Assembly: GCF_000368865.1 (NCBI RefSeq)
Contig: NZ_KB849727.1
Span: 1,073,000 to 1,136,999 of the forward strand
Direction of reading: 5' to 3'
Length of the DNA: 64,000 nucleotides
Origin: Acinetobacter bouvetii DSM 14964 = CIP 107468
GTDB taxonomy: Bacteria > Pseudomonadota > Gammaproteobacteria > Pseudomonadales > Moraxellaceae
Shown one piece after another: positions 9,786 to 19,395 of this stretch. Each line of letters opens with the position of its first letter. Positions within the stretch are counted from its first letter, which is position 1. The notes under the pieces were generated by a model. The model searched no databases. It worked only from the letters and a program-made list of their open reading frames with translations, and was not told the DNA's origin. The translations under genes and the position numbers were made by a program.

Positions 9786-10227
9786 GCCTTAATATTCACA
9801 TTACAGCTCTGGCCCAAACATAAAACGTCAAGGGATTCTGCCCGCGGCTGGCCAAACAAGTCTGTGCCAGCTGCTGTGATTGAGAGAGGCCTATCGGCCA
9901 TCGCAAGAAAATATACCATCTATCCTTTCAGCTGCCTGTTAAATGACTGCTGAAATTCAAATTGTTCTAAAATAAGGCGTGTTGAGGTTCCGTGAAATCA
10001 TCAAATAAATATGCAGGCCAAAACCGCAGAATTTTCATAATTTCGCTTTAGCTTGCCATCTTGTGTTGCGATTTTTCTTAATTGCTTCAATTGGCAAAAC
10101 AACACTGATTTCATCAAATTTATAATATTGAACATTCCTTAGCACAGTCTTGCTGCGGCCAAAACTCAAAGCCGAAAAAGGCTGATCCTAGTGAGAGAAG
10201 GAGCGTTCATGAGCAATTAAACACGAG
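9786..10227. other. Non-coding stretch, nothing recognised
   Basis: Apart from short inverted repeats, I see no gene here. AATTTATAATATTGAACATTCC (about 10115-10140) resembles the left part of the repeat at 10228 and may be a decayed copy. Confidence 0.5.
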
Positions 10228-10281
10228 CATGAATTTAATATTGAATGTTCCCTCTCCTTTTAGGAGAGGGCTAGGGAGAGG
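10228..10281. repeat. Dispersed palindromic (REP-like) element
   Basis: CATGAATTTAATATTGAATG leads into TTCCCTCTCC-TTTTA-GGAGAGGG and then CTAGGGAGAGG. The CCCTCTCC/GGAGAGGG arms form a perfect eight-base stem. A truncated copy lies at 8572-8606. Such elements are typical of intergenic, non-autonomous repeats; function is not evident here. Confidence 0.65.
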
Positions 10282-10327
10282 ATTACTATTTATGCTATAA
10301 AATCAAAAACATTAAAGAAAAACAAAA

Positions 10328-10549
10328 ATGGCACCAGAACTTTTACAATCTATCATTCAATGTGCCCTTGGACTGATTCTAATCCTTATCATTGTGATGC
10401 TGACCCATCTCAAATGGCGTAAAAAGCCCACACAGCCTGAAGTCTATTCACCAAAAAAACAGCGAGGAATAGGCTTACTCTATGGCATCAAATTCATCTC
10501 CTATCCTATTTTGGGGCTATTTAAAATTATCTTTTCAATCTTTAAATAA
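10328..10549 (+). CDS. Small single-pass membrane protein, unknown
   Basis: A 73-residue frame with one strong hydrophobic helix (SIIQCALGLILILIIVMLTHL, residues 9-29). A basic, proline-containing loop follows (KWRKKPTQPEVYSPKKQRG), then a second amphipathic/hydrophobic stretch (LLYGIKFISYPILGLFKIIF). The pattern is that of a real small membrane protein rather than a chance frame, but the ribosome site is weak and it follows the REP-like element directly. No family recognised. Confidence 0.55.
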   Translation: MAPELLQSIIQCALGLILILIIVMLTHLKWRKKPTQPEVYSPKKQRGIGLLYGIKFISYPILGLFKIIFSIFK

Positions 10550-10559
10550 CCCGATGGAT

Positions 10560-11081
10560 TTATTGTCGAGTCGAACCCAGTTTATTCCAAAGCTCAGGCG
10601 TTAAAAAGGTCATCACCAATTTATTCATATCCACATAGCGCAGCACGCCTTGCAACTGCGATTTCACTTCAGGATTCTTCAAAATTTCTTCGCCCGTGAT
10701 GCTGCCAAGTTCCTGAAAACTCTCACCCACGGCCTGCATGCCTTCAGCCTTAATCACCGCTTTGGCCTGAGCAGAACACTGCTCCGTCAAAATCCGCTGC
10801 AAAGTCTGCGCTAAATTTTTATCCAGCTGAGTCCGCTGTGCATCTGTCACCTGACTGTATGCCTTTAAGTCTGGATGAGCCGACAAAGCGCTAAATGTCC
10901 ATTGCAATACGGCGGTTTTATCTGCAGCTGTGGTTGATTTCACCAAACAGTCACTAAGCTGATCCACCGTTGGCCCTGCTGCGGCAATCTGGCTGACTCC
11001 ACATAGAAATACGGCCATCAAGCTCAGGCAGCCCATGCGGGATTTTTTTGGGCGTACAGCAGTGAAAACATTGCGTGACAT
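10560..11081 (-). CDS. Exported protein of unknown function
   Basis: A 173-residue protein starting at the ATG at 11079-11081, chosen because a GGAG ribosome site lies nine bases upstream and a signal peptide follows (LSLMAVFLCGVSQIAAAG). The in-frame extension to 11180 lacks both. The mature part is largely helical, with two cysteines (SDCLVK and TEQCSA). It ends with the C-terminal sequence MNKLVMTFLTPELWNKLGSTRQ. Probably periplasmic. It is convergent with the small membrane-protein gene, ten bases apart. Family not recognised. Confidence 0.8.
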   Translation of the reverse strand: MSRNVFTAVRPKKSRMGCLSLMAVFLCGVSQIAAAGPTVDQLSDCLVKSTTAADKTAVLQWTFSALSAHPDLKAYSQVTDAQRTQLDKNLAQTLQRILTEQCSAQAKAVIKAEGMQAVGESFQELGSITGEEILKNPEVKSQLQGVLRYVDMNKLVMTFLTPELWNKLGSTRQ

Positions 11082-11312
11082 AAAGCAAACTCCAGTGAAT
11101 ATTCCACCTCTTTGTATCACAAAGTATGGCGGTGCACCTGTTACGACTCTGTAAAATAACACCCGTGATGCATCCTGCATAAAAACCTGATGATTTGATG
11201 CAGCAGCTTGCTTCGACTAAAGAGCAATGCTTACTGATTTTTCTAAACCTCCCGCATGTGCTATGGTCATTGAAAAAGCAATATAAATCACATCTAAACA
11301 GAGGGAAAAAAC

Positions 11313-11891
11313 ATGGCCAAACAAATTTTAATGCTGGTGGGCGACTATGCCGAAGACTATGAGACCATGGTGCCTTTTCAGTTCCTGACGGCGCTTGGCT
11401 ATACCGTACACGCAGTTTGTCCGGATAAAAAAGCCGGCGGCAGCATTGCCACTGCCATTCACGACTTTGAAGGTGAGCAAACCTATAGCGAAAAACGCGG
11501 CCATAACTTTGCCATCAATTATGATTTTAGCGCAGTCAACACTCAGGATTATACCGGCTTGGTGATTCCGGGCGGACGGGCGCCTGAATATTTACGCATG
11601 AATGGCCGCGTGGTGGAAATTGTGCGTGAATTTGACGCTGCGGAAAAGCCGATTGCCTCAGTCTGCCACGGCGCACAGCTTTTAGCTGCAGCCGATGTCC
11701 TAAAAGGCCGTCTATGTTCTGCTTATCCAGCCTGCGCAGCGGAAGTAAAACTGGCGGGTGGAACGTATGCGGATATTGCCGTGACTGAAGCTGTAACCGA
11801 TGGCCATTTGGTGACAGCGCCCGCTTGGCCTGCACATCCTGCATGGATGGCGCAATTTGCAAAAGCCTTAGGCGCTTCAATCAGCATCTAA
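11313..11891 (+). CDS. DJ-1/PfpI family protein
   Basis: A 192-residue member of the DJ-1/PfpI (class I glutamine-amidotransferase-like) superfamily. The nucleophile-elbow cysteine is Cys118 in [11 protein letters not shown], with His119 next to it. An upstream acidic residue around GDYAEDYE (about Glu14) completes the usual triad, and [12 protein letters not shown] is the oxyanion segment. Relatives act as glyoxalase III/deglycase-like enzymes or intracellular proteases; which applies cannot be told. A GAGGGA ribosome site precedes the ATG. Monocistronic by context. Confidence 0.88.
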   Translation: MAKQILMLVGDYAEDYETMVPFQFLTALGYTVHAVCPDKKAGGSIATAIHDFEGEQTYSEKRGHNFAINYDFSAVNTQDYTGLVIPGGRAPEYLRMNGRVVEIVREFDAAEKPIASVCHGAQLLAAADVLKGRLCSAYPACAAEVKLAGGTYADIAVTEAVTDGHLVTAPAWPAHPAWMAQFAKALGASISI

Positions 11892-11918
11892 ACCATCAGA
11901 AGCTTTCAAAGCCAAAAT

Positions 11919-11953
11919 TAAAAACCGCTAAGCATTTCTGCACTTAGCGGTTA
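11919..11953 (-). terminator. Intrinsic terminator of the minus-strand lipoprotein gene
   Basis: ACCGCTAAG/CTTAGCGGT stem with a ten-base loop. Read on the minus strand it is followed by TTTTTAATTTT, so it fits the gene ending at 12026. It may also slow transcription from the PfpI-like gene. Confidence 0.65.
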
Positions 11954-12025
11954 TCTGCTAATCCGCACATTCACGTCAGACCATCTGAACCATTCGATGG
12001 CTTCATTGATGCTGCGTCATTCACA

Positions 12026-13003
12026 CTACTTCATTTGGCCAAGCATATGCTTTGCGCCTGCATGATTGTAATTATTAGACAAATTCTGCAGTATGCGCGT
12101 TGCTTGCACTTTTGAATTGGAAAAACGGTTTTTATACGCGGGTACACTGGTTAAGCAGCGCGCTACCAGCATGCCGGATTCTGTATAGACTTTCGTGCCG
12201 TCAGTTCCCTGCAGCTTGCCATAGTTATATGCACGCTGCGCATTATTGCACGCATTGACCTGATTTTGCCCTTTCCCTAAATCACGGCGTGCAGCCACAT
12301 AATATTGCATTTGCTGCTGCTGCTCAGTCAGTGCAGGTTGCGCCATCCGCTTCACAGGCTCTGCAGCAGTACTGTCTTTTTTCTCTTCAACTTCTTTGAC
12401 AGGAGCTTTCACTGCACTGCTTTTTGCTGCAGGCGCGGCAGGCATTTTTTTACTTGGATTCACGTTGGCACTGCTGTTTTTATAGAAGCGCCGCGCTTCA
12501 TCTGCACTCATCATATCGGTCTTTAAGCGCACAGCTCGTGCATCTGCAAATTGCGATGACCGCAATTCAGATACAGGCTCAATGGACACGATCCAATGCT
12601 GGCCATTTTTCTGCGCACACTGATAAGCACCAATGCCTTGCTTAATATTGGCATGCGCAGCTAAAGCATTTTTAGACTTCGCCTCTTTAACCAAACTTAG
12701 CGTACTTTTATACAGCAAGGAAAAGCTGCCATTTTGGCTATGGCAGTAGTTGCTTAAATACTTGCGGGGATACAGAGACTGCGGTTCAGCATCACCATGC
12801 TTGGCTCCCCATGCATAGACATATTCTTTGGCGCTGCCATTGGCTTCGTTAATATTTTTTTGATCAATCACCTGCTGTGCCGACGCATATTTATCAAAGG
12901 CTTCTGAACCTGTTTTTCCAACAGTCGCGCAGCCATGCAGCGCCATGCCTGCACTAAACATCAACAATAATGTTTTGAAATTCACGCATATATTCTCAAT
13001 CAT
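12026..13003 (-). CDS. Probable lipoprotein of unknown function
   Basis: A protein of about 325 residues whose N-terminus carries a signal peptide ending ALHGCATVG, a plausible lipobox with the cysteine as acylation site. The start is uncertain: ATG at 13001-13003, or a GTG at 12983-12985 giving a more typical signal (VNFKTLLLMFSAGMALHGC). An in-frame codon exists further up, to 13027. The protein has two conserved-looking halves separated by an Ala/Lys/Pro-rich linker (KKMPAAPAAKSSAVKAPVK). The second half (QQMQYYVAARRDLGKGQNQVN...) includes two cysteines. Probably attached to the envelope. Not recognised. Confidence 0.75.
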   Translation of the reverse strand: MIENICVNFKTLLLMFSAGMALHGCATVGKTGSEAFDKYASAQQVIDQKNINEANGSAKEYVYAWGAKHGDAEPQSLYPRKYLSNYCHSQNGSFSLLYKSTLSLVKEAKSKNALAAHANIKQGIGAYQCAQKNGQHWIVSIEPVSELRSSQFADARAVRLKTDMMSADEARRFYKNSSANVNPSKKMPAAPAAKSSAVKAPVKEVEEKKDSTAAEPVKRMAQPALTEQQQQMQYYVAARRDLGKGQNQVNACNNAQRAYNYGKLQGTDGTKVYTESGMLVARCLTSVPAYKNRFSNSKVQATRILQNLSNNYNHAGAKHMLGQMK

Positions 13004-13217
13004 GCTGAGAAAATGAACATATACCAAATACCCTTAAATCTCAAATACAACACTTTGTTTTTCATGTGTTTTTTAATTGAACCAATCTATGTTTTTGAAA
13101 AACAACTGCCAAGCAAGCAGGCCATTTATCCAATTACCTGAACCATGCATCCTTTTTATTTGTTTAAAAAGCAGCAATTTAAATCTCTTTTACCGCTGTG
13201 TTGCTGAGCCGCCCAAT

Positions 13218-13246
13218 AAAAAGCCCGCTCGTCGCGGGCTTTTTTA
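13218..13246 (-). terminator. Intrinsic terminator downstream of sbmA
   Basis: AAGCCCGC-TCGTC-GCGGGCTT stem with A/T runs on both sides. No plus-strand gene leads into it, so it most likely ends sbmA transcription (stop at 13282). Confidence 0.8.
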
Positions 13247-13281
13247 GCAATCATCAGATGGAATCTTAAGAGATAAATCCA

Positions 13282-14478
13282 CTATTGATCCAAGGTGGAT
13301 TCAAAGGCTTTTAGTCGCTTATAGATTGACAGCAGTTCGATGATGGTTGGCCAAGAAGCGATTAAATACTGGAAAGATTCACGCACTTTGCCGAAAACGT
13401 TAGAAATCTGCATCATTAGGCCCAGTGTAATGGCGCCTGCAGCAATACTTGGAAACAGTACAAATAGGCCATACAAATTATCCAGCTGCATGTACCAGAT
13501 ACGCACCATATTGAAATAAGTATAGTGGAAATACAGTCGGAAATAGTTAAAGCGCACCTTGCTGAATAATTCTTTCAAGGTTGCTGGATCTGCGCGCTCA
13601 GCATGATCTTCACCATAGACCAATTCCTTCCGGTAGGCGGCTTCTACCTTTTGGTTATTGAACTCTAAGCCCGGCAGCTTATACCCCACTGCCATCAAAA
13701 TGACAGTGCCGGCCACAGACCAAGTCACCGCTGCCCACATTAAGGCATGCGGGATTTCGCCGACAATCGGCAAGGCCTTCACATGGGAGGACAGTGAAAA
13801 TAAAACCGGCAAAAAGGCCAATAAAGTCATCAGGGCCTCGATTAAACTCACGCCAAGCCCTTCCAATGTTCTGGCAAAACGCATGGTATCTTCCTGAATA
13901 CGCTGTGAAGCCCCTTCAATCTGGCGCAGCTTGCCCCAATTGGCCGTGTAATAATCGTTCATTGCCGTGCGCCAGCGAAAGACATAATGATTCACAAAGA
14001 ATATATTAAGAACCGCAGTCGTTACATAAACCATTGCCACATATAAGAATGTCATTACACCGCTGTACAGCAGCATGACATCCCCGCCGCCATTACTGAG
14101 CATTTTTTGAATGAGGTCATAGAACGGGTTATACCAAGCATTCACCACCAGGCTGACCTGAACGCCAAACCAGATATTGAACAGAATGAATGCCGAGCCC
14201 CATACCGACCATCTTTGCCATGGATTATTGGACTTGAATTGCCAAAAAAGGGCAAATATGACAGTCGAAATAAAAAACCATAAATAAAACCAAAGGAAGG
14301 ATGGCGCCCAAAAGCGGCTCACCCCGATTGGCAATTCTGCAGAGGCATAGCCCTGCGGCATCCCTAGAAATGTTCCCCAGCTGTTGCCTCCGCTGTACCA
14401 AAGCGCGATATTAATGACGAACCATAGGATTAACGATCCAAAAAACCATTTTGGATGAGGAAAAAAGGATTTAAACAT
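13282..14478 (-). CDS. sbmA: SbmA/BacA-family peptide antibiotic transporter
   Basis: A 398-residue inner-membrane protein matching Sbm[14 protein letters not shown] at the start, [13 protein letters not shown], and [36 protein letters not shown]. It has about seven transmembrane helices and, as expected for this family, no ATP-binding domain. SbmA is a dimeric proton-driven importer for microcins B17/J25, bleomycin and proline-rich peptides. Length is close to the usual roughly 400. Monocistronic, with a terminator after it. The alternative family name is BacA/Rv1819c-like, but the absence of a nucleotide-binding domain argues for SbmA. Confidence 0.93.
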   Translation of the reverse strand: MFKSFFPHPKWFFGSLILWFVINIALWYSGGNSWGTFLGMPQGYASAELPIGVSRFWAPSFLWFYLWFFISTVIFALFWQFKSNNPWQRWSVWGSAFILFNIWFGVQVSLVVNAWYNPFYDLIQKMLSNGGGDVMLLYSGVMTFLYVAMVYVTTAVLNIFFVNHYVFRWRTAMNDYYTANWGKLRQIEGASQRIQEDTMRFARTLEGLGVSLIEALMTLLAFLPVLFSLSSHVKALPIVGEIPHALMWAAVTWSVAGTVILMAVGYKLPGLEFNNQKVEAAYRKELVYGEDHAERADPATLKELFSKVRFNYFRLYFHYTYFNMVRIWYMQLDNLYGLFVLFPSIAAGAITLGLMMQISNVFGKVRESFQYLIASWPTIIELLSIYKRLKAFESTLDQ

Positions 14479-15030
14479 TCTGCTGCTGGTGTCCTTTATT
14501 ATTGCTATGAAGAATATGAATCGATCTTAAAACTTAAACCTTAATTTTTCTTTTAAAATTTGCAATTTTGTCGGATATTTTGTTGCGTTTGTTCTGCATC
14601 ATGCGCTTGATATGACGCTTTTAAAAGGTGTTGCTTATCTAAACTATGAAAAATTAGCAGACTGAGCAGGCTATTTTCTCAGACCGCATCCTTTGCCTGT
14701 TTTCGCTTGGATGTTTCCTGCATTGCATGAATAAGGGCTGCCCCGGTCTGCGGCCAGATCAGCAGAGACCGGGCTGATCGCGCCAAGTACAGCGCTTTCA
14801 AAATAGCCGCGGAATTCCAGCGCTATTCAGTTCAAAAATACAGCGATTATGATTCAATCTAAAGTACTAAAATGAAGCGGCGCTTAAAAAGCGAATAATT
14901 TTTTATATTAACTACCCTTCATTTATGGTTTTTTATATGACACGATCAGCAGTATTTACAACAAGAGTTAAAAAACAATAGAATGTGCTAATATCATAAA
15001 ACAAACCATATAAATTTAAAGGGGATTAAA
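14479..15030. other. Intergenic stretch, no gene seen
   Basis: It contains upstream DNA of sbmA, an isolated CCCGGTCT/AGACCGGG hairpin (14742-14772) without a T-tract, and AT-rich upstream DNA of the 64-residue gene. No open frame with a ribosome site is supported. Confidence 0.5.
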
Positions 15031-15225
15031 ATGGACAACTTAATTATAGAACTGCTTAAACCGGTCACGCTGGAAAAAGAAAACTGCGAACCGCTGACAT
15101 TTGAACAAGGCACAGTGCTGAAAGTCGTTATGCACACCCCTAAAGGCTTATTGGTCAGCAATGATGATAAGTTTAACTTCATGATTTCACTCAAAGACCA
15201 AAATACTGTTTGGCGCGAAATCTAA
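15031..15225 (+). CDS. Small conserved-looking cytoplasmic protein, unknown
   Basis: A 64-residue protein with an AGGGGA ribosome site well placed before the ATG and core-like codon use. The sequence (IIELLKPVTLEKENCEPLTFEQGTVLKVV, then TPKGLLVSNDDKFNFMISL) suggests a small beta-rich fold. There is no signal peptide or membrane segment. It stands alone between two gene-free stretches of about 540 bases and is followed by a hairpin. The opposite-strand frame over the same bases lacks a ribosome site. Family not recognised. Confidence 0.72.
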   Translation: MDNLIIELLKPVTLEKENCEPLTFEQGTVLKVVMHTPKGLLVSNDDKFNFMISLKDQNTVWREI

Positions 15226-15245
15226 GCTGTTTTTCTAAAATAGAT

Positions 15246-15295
15246 ATACTGCATCTGTAAATTTCATTCCCTTAAATAGGTGCAGTATTCCTCGC
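15246..15295 (+). terminator. Hairpin after the 64-residue gene
   Basis: ATACTGCATCT (15246-15256) pairs with AGGTGCAGTAT (15278-15288) through 11 pairs including one U-G wobble that works only in plus-strand RNA. It lies 20 bases past the stop. The T-tract is poor, so it may be a 3' stability element rather than a terminator. Confidence 0.45.
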
Positions 15296-15755
15296 TTTTA
15301 CCTCTAACTTCTCACCATTGCCTATTTTATTCACTTAAAGTTTATTAACCGCACGTTTTAAGCCATATACCCAATCATAGGGATAGACAAATACGTGTAC
15401 AGTTATTTTTTCAATTTCACAATATTTATTTCTCCCCCTCTGCATATTATTCAGTATTCATTTTCTTTCCCTCTCATTTTGGACAGGCCGCAATTTCCCG
15501 ATTTTAAATGCACTATGAAACCGTCTTGCAATTATCCGCTGCCCTGCTGAGCCTGGTTCATCCGCACCCAAAGTGCTAAGTTTTCAGCCCATGCTAAAAC
15601 CTGTGTGCATGCCCTGCTTAGCGCTTTGCAAATACAGAACTGAAGACGGCAGAAATGCGCTAAATTGACAGATGGGCAAGAAGATTCAGGCGCGGCACTG
15701 ATTCTCTGATTTTCACCGCCCGCCAGCTGAACCGGCTAAAAGAGGGAATGCAATC
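15296..15755. other. Intergenic stretch, no gene seen
   Basis: The first half is AT-rich and the second half has core-like composition just upstream of vsr. No open frame with a ribosome site, and no clear promoter, could be supported. Confidence 0.5.
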
Positions 15756-16211
15756 ATGACCGCCAAAGCAAAAAAAGCAGCAAAAACACCGCTGACCCGT
15801 TCAGAAAACATGGCTGCCATCCATTCTAAAAATACCAAGCCTGAAATTCTGATTCGTAAAGCGCTGCATCATTTGGGCTACCGTTACCGCCTGCATGATA
15901 AAAGCTTAGCAGGCAAGCCGGATATTGTGCTGAAAAAGTACAATACCGTCATTTTTGTACACGGCTGCTTTTGGCATCGGCATGACTGCAAATATTTTCA
16001 TTGGCCTAAAAGCAATTTGGACTATTGGCAGCCGAAGATCCTAAAAAATGTTGAACGGGATACGGCCCACACCCTGCAGCTGCTGCAGGCTGGCTGGAAA
16101 GTCTGTATTTGGTGGGAATGCGCAACGCGCAATACAGCAGACTTTGAATGGTCTTTAATGCATTTTCAGAAATGGCTGCTGGACGCGGACAGCAAGTCTT
16201 TAGAACTTTAA
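15756..16211 (+). CDS. vsr: Vsr-type very short patch repair endonuclease
   Basis: A 151-residue member of the Vsr family, which nicks next to T:G mismatches that arise by deamination of 5-methylcytosine. It has LTRSENMAAIHSKNTKPEILIRKALHHLG, the catalytic aspartate in GKPDIVL (Asp56), and the metal/zinc motif FVHGCFWHRHDC with Cys71, His74, His76 and Cys78. This is followed by WxPKSNLDYW and the tail GWKVCIWWECATRN. Length is normal. A GAGGGA ribosome site precedes the ATG. The family usually lies beside a cytosine-5 methyltransferase such as Dcm; none is in this window, so it is an orphan here. Confidence 0.93.
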   Translation: MTAKAKKAAKTPLTRSENMAAIHSKNTKPEILIRKALHHLGYRYRLHDKSLAGKPDIVLKKYNTVIFVHGCFWHRHDCKYFHWPKSNLDYWQPKILKNVERDTAHTLQLLQAGWKVCIWWECATRNTADFEWSLMHFQKWLLDADSKSLEL

Positions 16212-16708
16212 GATGCAGCAATATAGCCTAGCGCATTGCAACGTTAAGATGGTCAAAAACCAATTTCGCCTCATGGCTTTAATTATCCCGCATGCACGCG
16301 CATCAATTTATTTTGCACGCCTGCCCTTGCACTGCAATAAATTCAGCACTGAATTGACTTACAAAACTTAACAATTAATAAAAGCATAAACTTGTTCTAA
16401 ACATTAAAACTTTTTGTTATTAATTTCATTACTTTATATTATAAACATCTCAACAAAATATATTTATTACGTATTTCGTAATTAATTTATGTATTGAATA
16501 ATTTTATTGCCGCTTTATGATGAAACAACAGATTGATTTTATCGAATATGTTTCATGAAATTGCTTTCAGCAAGTTCGTAAAATTAAATTTAGGCAAATG
16601 GAATTGTCATAAAAATTAGTTAGATATCATAAGTATGCACGTCCATTTGCGCTATACAACAAACTTAAATACGGCAATAGGATTGCCTGAAAAAAATGAG
16701 GACGTTTT
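16212..16708. other. AT-rich upstream region of hpd
   Basis: About 500 bases with no supported gene. The central part (16370-16560) is strongly AT-rich and may carry promoters and regulator sites for the aromatic amino acid cluster, but I could not assign a specific operator. Confidence 0.45.
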
Positions 16709-17770
16709 ATGAATGAGTTAGCAAATCCTTTAGAACTCTGCGGATTTGAATTTATTGAGTTTGTCTCTCAAGACGGTGAACTGGATGCAATTTTTCAAAC
16801 CATCGGCTTCAGCAAAGTCGCAAAGCATAAATCTAAAAATGTGTATTTATGGCGTCAGGGCAATATCAACATCATTTTGAATTATCAGCCTGAATCCTAT
16901 GCGGCATTTTTTTACAAAGAGCACGGCCCTTCTGCCTGCGCAATGGGTTTCAGAACTAAAGATGCAGCGAAAGCATTTAATAAGGCCGTTGAATTAGGCG
17001 CAGAACCGATTTACAGCACAATCGGCCCAATGGAATTGAACATTCCCGCCATTAAAGGTATTGGCGGTTCCCCTATTTTCCTGGTTGACCGTGATATTTA
17101 TGAAAGCGATTTTATCTTTATTGAAGGCAAAGACCCGCACCCCGCAGGAACTGGCCTCAAAGAAATCGACCATTTGACCCATAATGTTTATAAAGGCCGT
17201 ATGGACTATTGGGCCAATTTTTACGAGAAAATCTTTAATTTTCAAGAAATCCGCTACTTTGACATTAAGGGTGAATATACCGGCCTAACCTCTAAAGCAC
17301 TGACTGCGCCAGACGGCAAAATCCGTATCCCGCTGAACGAAGACTCAGACAAAGGCAATGGGCAAATTGCAGAATTCTTAAGTGAATTCAATGGTGAAGG
17401 CATTCAGCATATCGCATTTATTACCGATGACCTGCTTGGCACTTGGGACAAGCTGAAAGCATTGGGCGCTAAATTTATGACGCCGCCGCCTAGCACCTAT
17501 TACGACATGCTGCCGGAACGCCTGCCAAATCACGGCGAACCGACAAAGGAACTGCAAAAACGCGGCATCTTGCTGGACGGCAATACGAAAGATGGCAATC
17601 ACCGCCTGCTGCTTCAGATTTTCTCTGAAAATATGCTTGGCCCAGTTTTTTTTGAATTTATTCAGCGCAAAGATGATGACGGTTTTGGCGAAGGCAATTT
17701 CAAAGCCTTGTTTGAATCGATTGAACGCGACCAAATTAAGCGCGGCGTACTGGATATTGCCAATGCCTGA
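16709..17770 (+). CDS. hpd: 4-hydroxyphenylpyruvate dioxygenase
   Basis: A 353-residue Fe(II) enzyme that converts 4-hydroxyphenylpyruvate to homogentisate, the key step of tyrosine catabolism. The metal ligands are visible as His155 (EIDHLTHNV), His234 (GIQHIAF) and Glu316 ([10 protein letters not shown]). The N-terminal half is the degenerate vicinal-oxygen-chelate domain. Length is that of the bacterial enzymes. A TGAGGA ribosome site precedes the ATG. Downstream on the same strand are an aromatic amino acid permease and an aromatic aminotransferase, which supply its substrate. Confidence 0.96.
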   Translation: MNELANPLELCGFEFIEFVSQDGELDAIFQTIGFSKVAKHKSKNVYLWRQGNINIILNYQPESYAAFFYKEHGPSACAMGFRTKDAAKAFNKAVELGAEPIYSTIGPMELNIPAIKGIGGSPIFLVDRDIYESDFIFIEGKDPHPAGTGLKEIDHLTHNVYKGRMDYWANFYEKIFNFQEIRYFDIKGEYTGLTSKALTAPDGKIRIPLNEDSDKGNGQIAEFLSEFNGEGIQHIAFITDDLLGTWDKLKALGAKFMTPPPSTYYDMLPERLPNHGEPTKELQKRGILLDGNTKDGNHRLLLQIFSENMLGPVFFEFIQRKDDDGFGEGNFKALFESIERDQIKRGVLDIANA

Positions 17771-17959
17771 TTTTAGGTATGCACTGTAAAGCCATGCTGC
17801 GGCTTGCCTAGGCATTTAATCAAACCGAGCCTAGGCAATGCTCTTTTTATGAGCATGATCTTCAAAAAATTACGATACTGCTCTGATGGCCCAAGCAAAA
17901 CAATAAGAATACGGACATTCAATGATAGAGTACGATCACGACACGGATGATGGAAGCAA

Positions 17960-19360
17960 ATGCCTCAAACACCTCAACATCAACAAGGAAACCTGAAAAA
18001 AGGTTTAAGCAGCCGCCACATTCAGCTGATTGCTTTAGGCGGTTCAATCGGCACCGGTTTATTCCTTGGTATTGCGCAAACGATCAAACTGGCTGGCCCT
18101 TCGGTCATTCTCGGCTATGCCATTGCAGGCCTGATCGCATTTTTAATGATGCGCCAATTAGGCGAAATGATTGTTGAAGAACCCGTCAGCGGTTCATTCA
18201 GCCACTTTGCCTATAAATATTGGGGCAAATTTGCTGGCTTTATGTCGGGCTGGAACTATTGGGTGCTGAATATTTTGGTCTGCATGGCTGAGCTCAGCGC
18301 GATTGGCCTATATATTCATTACTGGTGGCCCGATGTTCCGACCTGGGTCTCGGCTTTAGGCTTTTTCATTTTTATTAATGTCATTAACCTGCTCAACGTG
18401 AAACTGTTTGGCGAAATGGAGTTCTGGCTCGCGATTATTAAGGTCATCGCCATTATTGCCATGATTGCATTCGGCAGTTACTTGCTGGCCAGCGGCAACG
18501 GCGCCGCAAGCTCCAATTTAAGCAATTTGTGGGCCTTGGGCGGCTTTTTCCCGAATGGCGTCATGGGCCTTGTGATGGCCATGGCCATGATTATGTTTGC
18601 CTTTGGCGGGATTGAACTGGTTGGCATTGCCGCTGCAGAAACCGATAATCCAAAAACCACTTTACCCAAAGCCATTAACCAAATTGTCTACCGCGTACTG
18701 CTGTTTTATATTTTGAGCCTGGTGATTATTTTATCGCTGTACCCATGGAATCAAATGGCGCAAGGCGGCAGTCCTTTTGTACTGATTTTTGATTCATTAG
18801 GCAGCCAAACCGCAGCAACGGTGCTGAATTTTGTCGTGCTGACCGCTGCGGTTTCCGTCTATAACAGCACCAATTACTGCACCAGCCGCATGCTGCTGGG
18901 CTTAGCAGAACAAGGCAATGCGCCTAAGCTTTTCAGCAAAATTAATGACCGCGGCATTCCTGTAAATGCGGTGATGGCCTCTGCATTTTTTACCCTGCTC
19001 TGCGTACTGATCAATTACTTATTTCCAGAAAAGGCCTTCAGCCTGCTGATGATGCTGGTGGTCGCGGCTATCGTCATTAACTGGGTGGTAATCTCGTATA
19101 CGCACTTGAAGTTTAAACAGCGCATGATCGCGACGAATACGCCGACGCTGTTTCCCAGCATTGCCTATCCGCTGAGCAATTATTTGTGCATTGCCTTTAT
19201 GTGCGGCATTTTATTGATTATGAGCCTGACACCGGATATGCGGATTGCGGTATGGATGATTCCCATCTGGATTTCAATTTTGCTGATTGCCTATTTCTTT
19301 CAAAAGAAAAAAACCGCTGATCATGCAATACTGTCCAAGGATAATGTCCGTCTTTTATAA
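17960..19360 (+). CDS. aroP: Aromatic amino acid permease (AroP/PheP-like)
   Basis: A 466-residue amino acid-polyamine-cation superfamily permease with about 12 transmembrane segments. The N-terminal LKKGLSSRHIQLIALGGSIGTGLF motif is the amino acid transport signature of the AroP/PheP/ProY group, and MRQLGEMIVEEPVSGSFSHFA follows. It should import aromatic (possibly other) amino acids by proton symport. Its place between hpd and the aromatic aminotransferase is what points to aromatic substrates; sequence alone would also allow a proline- or general-type permease. The tyrB start is 35 bases after its stop, so the two are probably co-transcribed. Confidence 0.85.
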   Translation: MPQTPQHQQGNLKKGLSSRHIQLIALGGSIGTGLFLGIAQTIKLAGPSVILGYAIAGLIAFLMMRQLGEMIVEEPVSGSFSHFAYKYWGKFAGFMSGWNYWVLNILVCMAELSAIGLYIHYWWPDVPTWVSALGFFIFINVINLLNVKLFGEMEFWLAIIKVIAIIAMIAFGSYLLASGNGAASSNLSNLWALGGFFPNGVMGLVMAMAMIMFAFGGIELVGIAAAETDNPKTTLPKAINQIVYRVLLFYILSLVIILSLYPWNQMAQGGSPFVLIFDSLGSQTAATVLNFVVLTAAVSVYNSTNYCTSRMLLGLAEQGNAPKLFSKINDRGIPVNAVMASAFFTLLCVLINYLFPEKAFSLLMMLVVAAIVINWVVISYTHLKFKQRMIATNTPTLFPSIAYPLSNYLCIAFMCGILLIMSLTPDMRIAVWMIPIWISILLIAYFFQKKKTADHAILSKDNVRLL

Positions 19361-19395
19361 AGACGGCGCGTAAACACGAAAAAGAAGGTTAAACC

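Noticed and set aside
14742..14772. GC-rich hairpin in the gap after sbmA as a possible terminator or RNA
   Set aside because: No T-tract, no neighbouring structure, and no gene ends into it.
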